Shown: positions 1 through 10,342, counted from the first letter of the stretch. The stretch: DNA of 58,420 nucleotides from Streptomyces sp. (GCF_031181555.1 NZ_JAPSKQ010000017.1:1-58420); one strand, 5' to 3'. Numbers and translations are program-made. Notes: generated from the sequence alone by a model not told the origin.

Positions 1-421
1 GCGGCCCGCCGCTCCTGTTCTTCCGATACCGGTTGGCGCCTGCGTGACCTGTGCCGGGAGCGCGGATGTGGGGATGTTGAACGACGTGCGCCCGCGCGGC
101 CGAGGGCCCCACGGGCCGGCCGTGCTCCGGGCGCGCTGCGGTCACTTCGCCGGTGCGCACCGGGCCGGCCGTGCTCGGCACAGGCGCCCGCCGCCACCGC
201 GCGGACGTCGGGAAACCGCTCCCCTCCCTGACGTCCGAAGCTCATGCGGCGCAGACACCCACGGGGTGCGGCAGCCGCCGTCCCCGCGCGGGGTACGAGG
301 CGGGGCCGGGTATGAGCACCACTCCCGGCCCCGCCCGTCCGCCTCGTGCCGGCGAACGTTTCCCTTGTGCGGCCTGCCGCCCTCTCTGTGCTGCCTGCCG
401 CTCCCTCCGTGCGGACCGCCG
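1..421. other. 3' flank of the sdh operon, no gene seen
   Basis: This stretch lies downstream of sdhB. Open frames cross it, but they run on antisense to sdhB or lack a convincing start with a ribosome binding site, so I call none of them. The only structure I can support is the GC-rich stem-loop at 299-335. A gene ending left of the window cannot be excluded. Confidence 0.5.
299..335 (-). terminator. stem-loop downstream of sdhB
   Basis: A perfect 12-base inverted repeat (299-310 and 324-335, arm GGCGGGGCCGGG) encloses a 13-base loop, about 85 bases beyond the sdhB stop. There is no U tract, which is usual for actinobacterial terminators. Its position after the last gene of the sdh operon suggests it ends that transcript. 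Confidence 0.5.
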
Positions 422-1167
422 CTACCTCTTCGCGGCCTTCCGGGTCGCCCGCAGCCACTCCTTGTTCATGTTCGTGATGGAGGTGAGCGGGATGCCCTTC
501 GGGCAGGCGGTGGCGCACTCGCCGGCGAGGGTGCAGCCGCCGAAACCCTCCTCGTCCATCTGCGCCACCATGTCCAGCACCCGGGTCTCGCGCTCGGGCG
601 CGCCCTGCGGCAGGACGTTGAGGTGGTTGATCTTGGCGGAGGTGAACAGCATCGCCGCCCCGTTGGGGCAGGCCGCCACGCAGGCCCCGCAGCCGATGCA
701 CTCGGCGTGCTCGAAGGCGAGGTCCGCGTCCGGCTTCGGCACGGGCGTGGCGTGGGCTTCGGGCGCGGAGCCGGTGGGGGCGGTGATGTAGCCGCCGGCC
801 TGGATGATCCGGTCGAAGGCGGACCGGTCGACCACCAGGTCCTTCACGACCGGGAAGGCGGCGGCCCGCCACGGTTCGACGTCGATGGTGTCGCCGTCCT
901 TGAAGGACCGCATGTGCAGCTGGCAGGTGGTGGTGCGCTCGGGCCCGTGGGCGTCGCCGTTGATGACGAGCGAGCAGGCGCCGCAGATGCCCTCGCGGCA
1001 GTCGTGGTCGAAGGCGACCGGGTCCTCGCCCTTGAGGATGAGCTCCTCGTTGAGGGTGTCGAGCATCTCCAGGAAGGACATGTCGGGTGAGATGCCGTCC
1101 ACCTCGTACGTGGACATGGTGCCGTCGGCGTCGGCGTTCTTCTGCCGCCAGACGCGCAGGGTGAGCT

Positions 1168-1171
<4 letters not shown>
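422..1171 (-). CDS. sdhB: succinate dehydrogenase/fumarate reductase iron-sulfur subunit
   Basis: 249 residues. This subunit passes electrons from the flavoprotein to the membrane cytochrome b through three iron-sulfur clusters. The [2Fe-2S] ligands are Cys58, Cys63, Cys66 and Cys83 ([10 protein letters not shown], then TTC). The C-terminal half carries the two classical cluster motifs [12 protein letters not shown] and [14 protein letters not shown]. The ATG at 1171 overlaps the sdhA stop in an ATGA arrangement, so translation is probably coupled. Length and motif order are normal for SdhB of the Bacillus/actinobacterial type. It is the last gene of the sdhC-sdhA-sdhB operon. The call is firm. 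Whether the complex acts mainly as succinate dehydrogenase or as fumarate reductase cannot be read from sequence. Confidence 0.97.
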
Positions 1172-3117
<1,946 letters not shown>

Positions 3118-3119
3118 GG

Positions 3120-3827
3120 TCAGCTCACCACTCCGGTCATGACGCCCACGGGTACGGCGAGGAAGCCGGCCGTGAGCAGCAGCGCGAGGACGTTGGCGAC
3201 GGCCTTCAGGGCGCGGTCGCGGGTACGGCTGCCGACGCCGAGGGTCTGGGCGGCGCTCCAGAAGCCGTGCCGGATGTGCAGGCCGACGGCGAGCATCGCG
3301 ACGATGTAGATCGCGTTGCCGTACCAGGTGGAGAAGGTGTCCACGACGTTCTGGTAGGGCTTGCCCGCCTCGAAGCCGCCGGAGTGCACGGTGCCGGTGG
3401 TCAGGTCCAGGACGTGCCAGACGATGAACAGGCCGAGGATGATCCCGCCCCAGCGCATGGTGCGCGTGGCGTAGCTCGCCCGCGGCTTCTTGTGCACGTA
3501 CTTGCTGGGCCGCGCCCTGATGTCGCGGCGGCTGAGCTGGTACGCGGAGACGGCGTGGGCGACGACCGCGATCACCAGCACGACGCGGACCAGCCACAGC
3601 GTCCACTCGTAGTGCATGAAGGGTTCACCGACGGTGCGCAGCCAGTGCGCGTAGTGGTTGAACTCGCCGGCCCCGAAGAAGATCTTCAGATTGCCGATCA
3701 TGTGGACGACCAGGTACAGCAGCATGATCAGGCCGCTGACCGCCATCACTGTCTTCTTGCCGACGGTCGAGTCCCACACGGTGCGTGCCATGGACGGCCG
3801 TCGGTCCGTCCGCGTTGCCAGAGCCAT
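3120..3827 (-). CDS. sdhC: succinate dehydrogenase cytochrome b subunit
   Basis: 235 residues from the ATG at 3827. An in-frame TTG at 3836 is possible but has no ribosome binding site, whereas a weak GGGTG precedes the ATG. Five hydrophobic segments are visible, including [49 protein letters not shown] and [19 protein letters not shown]. The His residues in VVHMIGN, VAHAV, VWHVLD and LHIRHG are candidate haem b ligands. A single five-helix subunit without SdhD is the type B arrangement known from Bacillus. It anchors SdhAB and passes electrons to menaquinone. First gene of the operon, divergent from the LysR gene. Confidence 0.93.
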   Translation of the reverse strand: MALATRTDRRPSMARTVWDSTVGKKTVMAVSGLIMLLYLVVHMIGNLKIFFGAGEFNHYAHWLRTVGEPFMHYEWTLWLVRVVLVIAVVAHAVSAYQLSRRDIRARPSKYVHKKPRASYATRTMRWGGIILGLFIVWHVLDLTTGTVHSGGFEAGKPYQNVVDTFSTWYGNAIYIVAMLAVGLHIRHGFWSAAQTLGVGSRTRDRALKAVANVLALLLTAGFLAVPVGVMTGVVS

Positions 3828-3839
3828 GTCACCCAACGC

Positions 3840-3902
3840 TAGGGCCGAAGGACCCTATCGGTCCAAGACATGGTGCGGCTGGTTTCGATAGGGACGCCCT
3901 AT
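3840..3902. promoter_or_regulatory. inverted repeats in the sdh/LysR divergent promoter
   Basis: The 84-base gap between sdhC and the LysR gene is dense in copies of TAGGG and CCCTA. TAGGG at 3840-3844 faces CCCTA at 3853-3857. CCCTATCG at 3853-3860 faces CGATAGGG at 3886-3893 (8-base arms). ATAGGG at 3888-3893 faces CCCTAT at 3897-3902 with a 3-base centre. LysR-type regulators commonly bind such sites next to their own gene and control the divergent operon, so this is the likely operator set. The assignment to this regulator is inference. Confidence 0.55.
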
Positions 3903-3911
3903 GATGGAGCC

Positions 3912-4796
3912 ATGCAGTTCCAGCAGCTCCAGTACTTCGTGGCCGTGGCCGAGACCCGGCACTTCACCCGGGCCGCGGAGATGGTCCATGTCGCGCAGCC
4001 GTCGCTGTCGCAGCAGATCAAGGCGCTGGAGCGGGAACTGGGAGCGGACCTGTTCCTGCGGGCGCGCGGGAACATCACGCTGACGGACGCGGGCGAGGCG
4101 CTGCTGCCGCTGGCCCGGCGGATCCTGGCGGACGCGGACACCGCCCGGCACGAGGTGCAGGAGCTGGTGCAGCTGCGCAGCGGCCGGGTGCGGCTGGGCG
4201 CGACGCCGAGTCTGTGCACCGGCCTGCTGCCGGACGTGCTGCGGGCCTTCCACGACCGCTACCCGGGTGTCCGGCTGCTCGTCGAGGAGGGCGGTTCGCA
4301 CGATCTGGTACGGGAGCTGGCCCGCGGCGCCCTGGACCTGGCCCTGGTCGTCCTGCCCCTGCCGACACCCTCCCCCGCGCTCACCACGGTGGAACTGCTG
4401 CGCGAGGACCTGGTGGTGGTGTCCTCCCCGGACGCCCCGGAACCGGGACGGGGGCGGCGCACCGTGCGCATCGCCGACCTGGAGGGGGAACGCCTGGTGA
4501 TGTTCCGGCACGGTTACGACCTGCGCGAGCTGACCGTGGCCGCGTGCCGCGCGGAGGGCTTCGAGCCGGAGTTCGCGGTGGAGGGCGGCGAGATGGACGC
4601 GGTGCTGGGCTTCGTGCGGGCGGGACTGGGCGTCGCCGTCGTCCCGCGCATGGTGGCCGCGCGGTCCGGGCACGGTCTGCGGGTGACGCCCCTGGCCCGC
4701 CCGGGCCTGCACCGGACCATCGCCCTGGCCCACCGCAGCGACGTGGCTCCGCCCCGGGCGGCCAGGGAGCTCCAGCGGATGCTGCTGGAGAGATGA
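3912..4796 (+). CDS. LysR family transcriptional regulator, divergent from sdh operon
   Basis: 294 residues. The N-terminal winged helix-turn-helix (about residues 1-60: MQFQQLQYFVAVAETRHFTR, AAEMVHVAQPSLSQQIKALE) is a textbook LysR domain. The substrate-binding domain follows from about residue 90 (RLGATPSLCTGLLPDVLRAF). The ATG at 3912 has GGAG five bases upstream. A longer open frame starting at 3870 would lose the canonical N terminus. It is transcribed away from sdhC across 84 bases, so it probably controls sdhCAB and itself. From memory this linkage is also present at the second sdh locus of S. coelicolor. The effector is unknown. Confidence 0.93.
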   Translation: MQFQQLQYFVAVAETRHFTRAAEMVHVAQPSLSQQIKALERELGADLFLRARGNITLTDAGEALLPLARRILADADTARHEVQELVQLRSGRVRLGATPSLCTGLLPDVLRAFHDRYPGVRLLVEEGGSHDLVRELARGALDLALVVLPLPTPSPALTTVELLREDLVVVSSPDAPEPGRGRRTVRIADLEGERLVMFRHGYDLRELTVAACRAEGFEPEFAVEGGEMDAVLGFVRAGLGVAVVPRMVAARSGHGLRVTPLARPGLHRTIALAHRSDVAPPRAARELQRMLLER

Positions 4797-4797
4797 C

Positions 4798-5199
4798 CTA
4801 GTCGACGTCCGGCGGCACCGGGGTGCCCTGGTGGTAGTACATGCGCCAGCCCGTCTCCTCGTCGCGCTTGCGCCACAGGGAGCTGCGGCGGGCCCGGTGC
4901 CCGTCGAAGCGGGTCTCGTACGTGAGGTGCACCAGGCCGGGCGCGAGGAGGACGCCGGTGATCTCCGACGGCTCGTAGACCGGGCCGTCCGCCGCGCTGC
5001 CCGGCTTGTCGGGCAGCCCCTCGACCGTGTCCTCGTACGTGTAGCGCCGGCCCGAGGCGCCCACTTCGGTGAACTCCGGGTCCAGCAGACGCACGGCCTC
5101 GGTGCGGGAGGAGCGTACGGCGGGGTCCATGAGGCGCAGTTCGCCCTCGATCGCCTCCCTCACCGCGTCCGCTTCGCGGGTTTCGCAGGTCACCCCCAC
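4798..5199 (-). CDS. NTF2/SnoaL-like DUF4440-type protein
   Basis: 133 residues, starting at a GTG with GGGTGA upstream. A second GTG at 5193 is also possible. The pattern EAIEGELRLMDPAVRSS, then LLDPEFTEVGASGRRYTYED, TGVLLAPGLVHLTYETR and SSLWRKRDEETGWRMYYHQG matches small cone-shaped NTF2-like proteins annotated DUF4440. These bind small ligands or hydrolyse them, and no substrate can be assigned here. It lies tail to tail with the LysR gene (stops one base apart) and 45 bases downstream of rmdA on the same strand, so it may be read through from rmdA. Confidence 0.8.
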   Translation of the reverse strand: MGVTCETREADAVREAIEGELRLMDPAVRSSRTEAVRLLDPEFTEVGASGRRYTYEDTVEGLPDKPGSAADGPVYEPSEITGVLLAPGLVHLTYETRFDGHRARRSSLWRKRDEETGWRMYYHQGTPVPPDVD

Positions 5200-5244
5200 A
5201 TGATCACCCGCACCCCCGGCATCCCCGCAACCGGGTCACGGCCC

Positions 5245-7389
5245 TCACCTCGTCGCGTCCACCAGGGTCAGCTCGTGCAGCCGCTCCGGCGGCCCCGGAC
5301 GGGCGTAGTACCAGCCCTGGGCCGTGTCGCAGCCGAGGATGCGCAACTGCTCGGCCTGGGCTCCCGTCTCCACGCCCTCCACCGTCACCGCCAGGTCGAG
5401 GCTGTGGGCCAGCGAGACGATCCCCTCGACGATCTTGAGGTCGACGGGGTCGGCCGGGAACTGCTGCATGCTCTGGGTGAAGGAGCGGTCCAGCTTGAGC
5501 ACGCTCACCGGGAGCCGGCGCAGATTGGCGAGGTTGGAGTAGCCGGTGCCGAAATCGTCCAGGGCGATGTCGACGCCCATCTCGGCGAGCCGGCGCAGCG
5601 GCTTCAGCAGGTCGTCGTCGGCTCCGATCAGCGCCGACTCGGTCACCTCGAGGCACAGCGCGTCCGGCTCCACGCCGGTGCGTTCCAGGATGTCCACGGT
5701 GTCCTGGACCAGCCCGGGGTGGGTGAGCTGGCAGGGCGAAAGATTGACGTTGATGCGCAGGGACCCCACGGCCTCCTCGCCGCCGTGCCGTTCCCGCCAC
5801 TCGCGGGCCTGGCGCACCGACTGCTCGAGTACCCAGCGTCCCAGCGGAACGATCAGCCCCGTGTGCTCGGCGAGCGGGATGAACCGGTCCGGGGACAGGA
5901 CGCCGTGCTGCGGGTGCAGCCAGCGCACCAGCGCCTCGGCGCCGCGGACGCTCCCGTCGCCGAGGTGCACCAGCGGCTGGTACTCGATGAAGAACTCGCC
6001 CCGGTCCAGGGCCGTCGGCAGCGAGGTGGTGAGTCCGTGCCGGGTGATGGCGCGGGCGTCGGCCTCCGGGTCGGCGATCTCGAACCGGTTGCCGCCCGCC
6101 GACTTGGCCCGGTACATGGTGATGTCGGCGCTGCGCAGCACCTCCGCCGCGCTGCGTTCCCCGGCCGGTCCCTCGACGATGCCGATGCTGCCGCGCACGG
6201 TCAGCTCCCGGCCGTCGACGCTGATGGGGGCGAGCAGCGCGTTCATGATGCGGGCGGCGAGCTCGTCGACCGTGCGCCGGGTGTCGGGGCCGGTGGTCAG
6301 CGCCACGAACTCGTCGCCGCCGAGCCGGGCCACCATCTCGCCGGGCGCGGTGGCGCAGGACTGGAGCCGGTCGGCGACCTCGACGAGCAGCCGGTCCCCG
6401 GCCGCGTGCCCGAGGCTGTCGTTGACGGTCTTGAAGCCGTCCAGGTCCAGGTAGCACAGGCCGAACCGCTGGCCGTCGCCGGCGTTCAGTGCCTTCTCCA
6501 GGCGCTCGAAGAAGAACGTGCGGTTGGGCAGCCCGGTCAGCGCGTCGTGGGTGGCCTCGTAGCGCAGCCGGAGGTTGAGCAGCCGCCGCTCGGTGGTGTC
6601 CTCCATGAGGGCGAGCTGGTACTGCGGGGCGCCGTCGGCGTCGCGCAGCAGGGACACCGTCAGGTTGGTCCACAGGACCGTTCCGTCGGGCCGGTTGAAC
6701 GCTTTTTCGAGGTGGTAGTGCTCGCGCTCGCCGCGCACCAGCTCCTCGTAGAGCTTCCAGGTCTGCGGGGCGTCGTCGGTGTGGGTCCACTCCATGACGT
6801 TGCGGCCGCGCAGGGTCTGCTCGGACAGGCCGAACATGCGCCGCAGCGCGCCGTTGACCTGCAGGACGTTGCCGTCCAGGTCGGCGATGCCGATCCCTAT
6901 GGCCGCGCCTTCGAAGACCGCGCGGAACCTGGCCTCGGTGGCGTGCAGCGCCTGCGCCACCACGCCCTGCGCCTGCAGCGCGGCCTGGGCGATGGACTCC
7001 TGCTCGGCCAGGGTCCGCTGCCGCAGCGCCTGCGCGAACCCGGCGGCCATGGCGTGCTGGAGCCTGGCGCAGCGCGCCCGCAGGTCCTCGCGGTCGCCGT
7101 CCCCGCCGCAGTACAGGACGAGGTAGGCGTCCACGCAGTCCAGGGTCCGGCTGAGCGCCTCGGGGTCGGTGCAGTGCGCCTCCACCAGCGCGGCGCCGAC
7201 CGTCCTGCCCGCGTCCGGATCGAAGGTCCTGGCCCGCAGTGCCTCGCTGAGCAGCCGGGCCAGCGGCAGCAGTCGCGCCTCGAACTCCGGCCGGGTCGAC
7301 GACGTCGAGGTCACCGGGAAGACCGCCCGGCTCCAGATCGTCGCGAACCGGCGCAGTCTGTCCTCCGGCCCGTCCGGTTCCACGCTCAC
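5245..7389 (-). CDS. rmdA: PAS-GGDEF-EAL cyclic di-GMP enzyme, RmdA-like
   Basis: 714 residues. Order: an N-terminal helical region (1-150), PAS domain (about 152-268), GGDEF domain with an intact GGDEF at 357-361, and an EAL domain with AEALVRW (EAL at 485-487), NVNLSPCQL, LEVTESALIG, DDFGTGYSNL and TVEGVET. All EAL metal and catalytic motifs appear intact, so phosphodiesterase activity is expected. The inhibitory RxxD site that should precede GGDEF reads APGE (348-351), so product inhibition is probably absent. In S. coelicolor the homologue RmdA (SCO0928) degrades c-di-GMP and affects development. The GTG start at 7389 overlaps the stop of the upstream methyltransferase gene (GTGA), so the two are translationally coupled. 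Confidence 0.9.
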   Translation of the reverse strand: MSVEPDGPEDRLRRFATIWSRAVFPVTSTSSTRPEFEARLLPLARLLSEALRARTFDPDAGRTVGAALVEAHCTDPEALSRTLDCVDAYLVLYCGGDGDREDLRARCARLQHAMAAGFAQALRQRTLAEQESIAQAALQAQGVVAQALHATEARFRAVFEGAAIGIGIADLDGNVLQVNGALRRMFGLSEQTLRGRNVMEWTHTDDAPQTWKLYEELVRGEREHYHLEKAFNRPDGTVLWTNLTVSLLRDADGAPQYQLALMEDTTERRLLNLRLRYEATHDALTGLPNRTFFFERLEKALNAGDGQRFGLCYLDLDGFKTVNDSLGHAAGDRLLVEVADRLQSCATAPGEMVARLGGDEFVALTTGPDTRRTVDELAARIMNALLAPISVDGRELTVRGSIGIVEGPAGERSAAEVLRSADITMYRAKSAGGNRFEIADPEADARAITRHGLTTSLPTALDRGEFFIEYQPLVHLGDGSVRGAEALVRWLHPQHGVLSPDRFIPLAEHTGLIVPLGRWVLEQSVRQAREWRERHGGEEAVGSLRINVNLSPCQLTHPGLVQDTVDILERTGVEPDALCLEVTESALIGADDDLLKPLRRLAEMGVDIALDDFGTGYSNLANLRRLPVSVLKLDRSFTQSMQQFPADPVDLKIVEGIVSLAHSLDLAVTVEGVETGAQAEQLRILGCDTAQGWYYARPGPPERLHELTLVDATR

Positions 7390-8198
7390 GCCGTACGCCC
7401 CACGCCCGCGAAACCGGAGAAGGCGTAGGGATCCTCCTCCTCCGGTGCGGTGTCCGGCCGCCACCGCGGCATCGGCACCAGTCCGGGTTCCACCATGTCG
7501 TACCCCTCGAAGAACCGCGCGATCTCGTCGCGCGAGCGCATGATCAGCGGGTTGCGGATGTCCCTGTACACGTCCACCGCGCCCTCGGCCCGGTCCGGCG
7601 GCAGCGGGATTCCCTCGTACGAGGCATGGGTGAGCACGAGCAGGCTGCCGGGCGCAAGGGCCTCGCGCAGTTCGGTCACCGCCGCGTACGGGTCGTCCGC
7701 GTCTTCCACGAAGTGCAGTATGGCAACGAGAAGCAGCGCCACCGGCCGATTCAGGTCGATCAGCCGCCGCACTTCGGGACTGTCCAGGATCTCCCGGGGC
7801 TTGCGGAGGTCCGCGGCCACGACGTCCGCGCCGTCGTTGCCCTCCAGAACGGCCTGGCTGTGTGCCACGGCCACCGGGTCGTGGTCGACGTACACCACGC
7901 GCGCGGCCGGGTCGGCCGCCTGGGCCACCTCGTGGACGTTGCCGAAGGTCGGAATGCCGGAGCCGATGTCCAGGAACTGGGTGATGCCCTCGTCGACCGC
8001 GAAACGCACCGCCCGCCGCATGAAGGCACGATTCGCCTGCATGATCTTGGGCAGCCCCGGCATGAACTCCATGGCCTTGCGGGCCGCTTCCCGGTCGACC
8101 TCGAAGTTGTGCGAACCGCCCAGGTAGTAGTCGTACATCCGGGAAACGCTCGGCACCGAGATGTCGATGCTCCGTGGGGCCCAGGCGGGACGTTCCAT
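7386..8198 (-). CDS. SAM-dependent methyltransferase, DUF574 family
   Basis: 270 residues. A near-perfect GGAGAGG stands three bases before the ATG at 8198. An upstream in-frame TTG would sit inside that site, so I reject it. The glycine-rich SAM motif is FLDIGSGIPTFGNVHE, the acidic residue ending strand 2 is in VVYVDHDPVAVAHS, and VVAADLRKP follows. The N-terminal SVSRMYDYYLGGSHNFEVD is characteristic of the DUF574 (Methyltransf_19) family, which is greatly expanded in Streptomyces and often sits beside signalling genes. Substrates are unknown for nearly all members. Cotranscribed and coupled with rmdA. Confidence 0.9.
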   Translation of the reverse strand: MERPAWAPRSIDISVPSVSRMYDYYLGGSHNFEVDREAARKAMEFMPGLPKIMQANRAFMRRAVRFAVDEGITQFLDIGSGIPTFGNVHEVAQAADPAARVVYVDHDPVAVAHSQAVLEGNDGADVVAADLRKPREILDSPEVRRLIDLNRPVALLLVAILHFVEDADDPYAAVTELREALAPGSLLVLTHASYEGIPLPPDRAEGAVDVYRDIRNPLIMRSRDEIARFFEGYDMVEPGLVPMPRWRPDTAPEEEDPYAFSGFAGVGRTA

Positions 8199-8309
8199 GT
8201 ACCTCTCCAAGGCTCAGGCGATCCGGTGTTCGAGCAGAGGCTACTGATCGCCCGCCAAAGGAGCGACCCCAAACGGAAATTGACCATCCGTTCCCGGTCA
8301 CTGCCAGTG

Positions 8310-8329
8310 GCACGTGCCTAATTGGCACC
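8310..8329. promoter_or_regulatory. GGCAC/GTGCC repeat cluster upstream of methyltransferase-rmdA
   Basis: GGCACGTGCC (8310-8319) is a perfect 10-base palindrome, followed by TAATT and another GGCAC (8325-8329), so GTGCC-TAATT-GGCAC is also an inverted repeat. It lies about 110 bases upstream of the methyltransferase start, where an operator is plausible. The binding protein is unknown. Confidence 0.35.
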
Positions 8330-8463
8330 CCTGTGGATGCACACGGAAAGTGCCCGCGGCATTCCGGAGAGTTCCGGTACGCCCGGGAGTTCTCGGGAAC
8401 ACTCGGCGGTTCGAGGAGAAGAGCACCGATAATTCCACGAGTTCCGGTGAACCACGACAAAAC

Positions 8464-8498
8464 GGTCCGCCCCTCCGCGGGCTGCGGAGGGGCGGACC
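8464..8498 (-). terminator. stem-loop downstream of the SCO0930-like gene
   Basis: A perfect 15-base stem (8464-8478 with 8484-8498) closes a GGGCT loop about 45 bases past the lipoprotein stop. No U tract follows. Position and stability fit an intrinsic terminator. Confidence 0.65.
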
Positions 8499-8541
8499 CG
8501 GGGCCGGCGGCGTCGGAGCGGACGACACCCTGGGGAGGTTG

Positions 8542-9477
8542 CTACTTCTCCGACGCGCCGACCGGCTTCCCGTCGGGCCGCACGGCATACCAGGTGCCGC
8601 CGACGCCCTGACCGTTGGTGTCGCCGGGAGCCTTGTCACCGGCGAAGGTGTAGACGGGCCAGCAGTCGATCGTCTGCTGGTCGGCGCCGTCCGGGCGGGT
8701 GAAGGTCATGTAGCCCTTCTTCTGGATGCCCTTGGTGTCCTCGAAGGCGACCGGCGACACCACCGGCCACTTCTCCAGGCAGGCGCCGGTGCAGGCCGAC
8801 ACGGGCTTCGGCCAGGCCTCGTCCTTCATGAAGCGGTAGACGGTCATGCCGTTGCGGTCGACGACGATCTCCCCGAGCTCCGGGTCCTGGCGGGTGGACA
8901 GGCCGGGCCGCTCGGCCGCCTGCGCCTTCTTGCCCTCGGGGTTCAGCGCGTACCACTTGCCGCCCACGCCCTGGCCCTTGACGTCACCGGCGTTGACGTC
9001 CTTGGCATAGCGGTAGGCCGGCCAGCCGCCGACGGTGAGCTGCTTGGTGCCGTCGGCCCGGACGACCTCACCGAGCAGCGACTCGTCGATCCCCTCGCCG
9101 GCCGTGGCGTCGTCGGCGGGCACCGGCGGCCAGGTCTTGGCGCAGTCGCCGTCGCAGTTGGACCTGGGCGGCTCCGCGGCGTCCTGGTCGAAGCGGTACA
9201 GGGTCAGGCCCAGGCTGTCGGTCACCACCTCGCCGAGTTCGGCGTTGGTGGAGACGGCCAGCTCACCCGCCGCGCCGGACGGGCTCTGCGAGGTCTGGGC
9301 GCCGCTGCCCGCCTTGTCGGCCCCGGCGCCGATGCCGGCGTAGTCCCCGGCACCCGCCGTGGCGCCGACGTTCTGGCTGTCGGCCTGTGGCGGAGCCTCC
9401 TGACCGCATGCCGTCGTCAGGGCCAGCACCGCTGCGGCGCTCGCCACGAGCGAGGCGGTCCGCCAGGTGGTCTTCAT
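8542..9477 (-). CDS. SCO0930 family lipoprotein with duplicated YxFxxD modules
   Basis: 311 residues. The N terminus MKTTWRTASLVASAAAVLAL ends in TTAC, a somewhat degenerate lipobox, so it is probably a lipoprotein outside the membrane. The mature part is two copies of one module. Copy 1: LTLYRFDQD, CDGDCAKTWPPV, GWPAYRYAKD, GQGVGGKWYALNPEG. Copy 2: MTVYRFMKD, CTGACLEKWPVV, CWPVYTFAGD, GQGVGGTWYAVRPDG. This is the conserved Yx[FWY]xxD repeat family (COG4315). The paired cysteines before W-P suggest a redox or metal role, which is inference. GGAG lies seven bases before the ATG at 9477. It is followed by a strong terminator. Confidence 0.88.
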   Translation of the reverse strand: MKTTWRTASLVASAAAVLALTTACGQEAPPQADSQNVGATAGAGDYAGIGAGADKAGSGAQTSQSPSGAAGELAVSTNAELGEVVTDSLGLTLYRFDQDAAEPPRSNCDGDCAKTWPPVPADDATAGEGIDESLLGEVVRADGTKQLTVGGWPAYRYAKDVNAGDVKGQGVGGKWYALNPEGKKAQAAERPGLSTRQDPELGEIVVDRNGMTVYRFMKDEAWPKPVSACTGACLEKWPVVSPVAFEDTKGIQKKGYMTFTRPDGADQQTIDCWPVYTFAGDKAPGDTNGQGVGGTWYAVRPDGKPVGASEK

Positions 9478-9679
9478 CGTCAACTCCACATCATCGCAAG
9501 GGTGTTGCAGCGCCCTGCTGTGCCGCCGCTCGACGATGGGTACGCACGGGAGCACCGGCGGTGTTCAACGGGGGCCCGGATTTCTTTCCGGAGCCTTCGA
9601 TTCCGTCAACGTTCACCGGAAGTGACTCCTTTCGGGGTAATCATCCGACTCCCGGGCGCGCCCCGGCGGATCACACCTC

Positions 9680-10303
9680 ATGATCATCGTCGTGCAAGCA
9701 TTCGTACCGACCCAATCCCGCGCCGGCGCCCGCGTGTTGGCCGTGGCGACGCTGATCTGGTCACTCGCCGGGATGCCCGGTGCGGCGGTGGCCGACGCCT
9801 GCGCGTACGCCTCGACGGGGCCGGGCGGCACGGAGGCGGTGGCGGTCGCGGGAAGCGCCTCCTGGCCGCTGCCCCCACCCTGCGCACCGCCCCCGCCGTC
9901 CCCCAGCCCCACCCCCACGCCCAGCCCCACCCCCACTCCCACGCCGGTACCCCCGCCTCCGCCTCCGCCCCCGCCGGAGCCGACGCCGCCCCCGCCTCCC
10001 CCACCGAGACCCGCCCCCACCCCGGAACCCGAGCCGCCACCCCCGTCGCCCCCGCCCGCCGCCCGCCCGGCGCCGCCTCCCGCCCGGCCCGCGCCCACGC
10101 CCCCGCCGTCGCAGCGCCCCTCGCCGCCCCCGGCACCGTCGGTCACGCCCGAGCCCTCTCCGTCCGCGACCCCCGTGCACTACCCGCCGTACCGGGCGGC
10201 ACCGGCCCGGCGGCCCTCCCGCAGCACCACGTCACCGCTCACCTTCGTCCTGCTCATCACGACACCCGCGGTGGTCGCCGTCGCCGCGCTGCGCCCGCGC
10301 TGA
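9680..10303 (+). CDS. exported proline-rich membrane-anchored protein
   Basis: 207 residues. A hydrophobic N-terminal segment (ARVLAVATLIWSLAGMPGAAVADA) looks like a signal peptide ending near residue 39. About residues 60-165 are an almost pure run of Pro, Thr, Ser and Pro-Glu repeats (PTPTPSPTPTPTP, PPPPPPPPPEP). A C-terminal hydrophobic segment (LTFVLLITTPAVVAVAAL) followed by RPR is a membrane anchor. The proline-rich part would be an extended rod crossing the wall. No catalytic domain is visible. A weak site precedes the ATG. The next gene follows after 39 bases on the same strand. A wall or surface role is inferred only. Confidence 0.75.
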   Translation: MIIVVQAFVPTQSRAGARVLAVATLIWSLAGMPGAAVADACAYASTGPGGTEAVAVAGSASWPLPPPCAPPPPSPSPTPTPSPTPTPTPVPPPPPPPPPEPTPPPPPPPRPAPTPEPEPPPPSPPPAARPAPPPARPAPTPPPSQRPSPPPAPSVTPEPSPSATPVHYPPYRAAPARRPSRSTTSPLTFVLLITTPAVVAVAALRPR

Positions 10304-10342
10304 ACCCGACCGCTCCTGCCCGACCGCTCCTGGAGGCACCTC

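Larger units (their letters stand above)
8199..8541. other. intergenic region between methyltransferase and lipoprotein genes
   Basis: About 340 bases without a gene. It should hold the promoter of the methyltransferase-rmdA operon (reading left) and the terminator of the lipoprotein gene at 8464-8498. The middle is less GC-rich than the surroundings and contains GGCAC/GTGCC repeats at 8310-8329. I see no small reading frame with a ribosome binding site. Confidence 0.5.

Noticed and set aside
3828..3836. TTG start for sdhC adding three residues
   Set aside because: No ribosome binding site precedes it, while the ATG at 3827 has at least a weak one.
8199..8210. TTG start for the DUF574 methyltransferase
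   Set aside because: The TTG lies within the GGAGAGG ribosome binding site of the ATG at 8198.
9684..10180. Gly/Arg-rich minus-strand frames opposite the proline-rich gene
   Set aside because: They are the complement of proline codons. The plus frame has signal peptide and membrane anchor.
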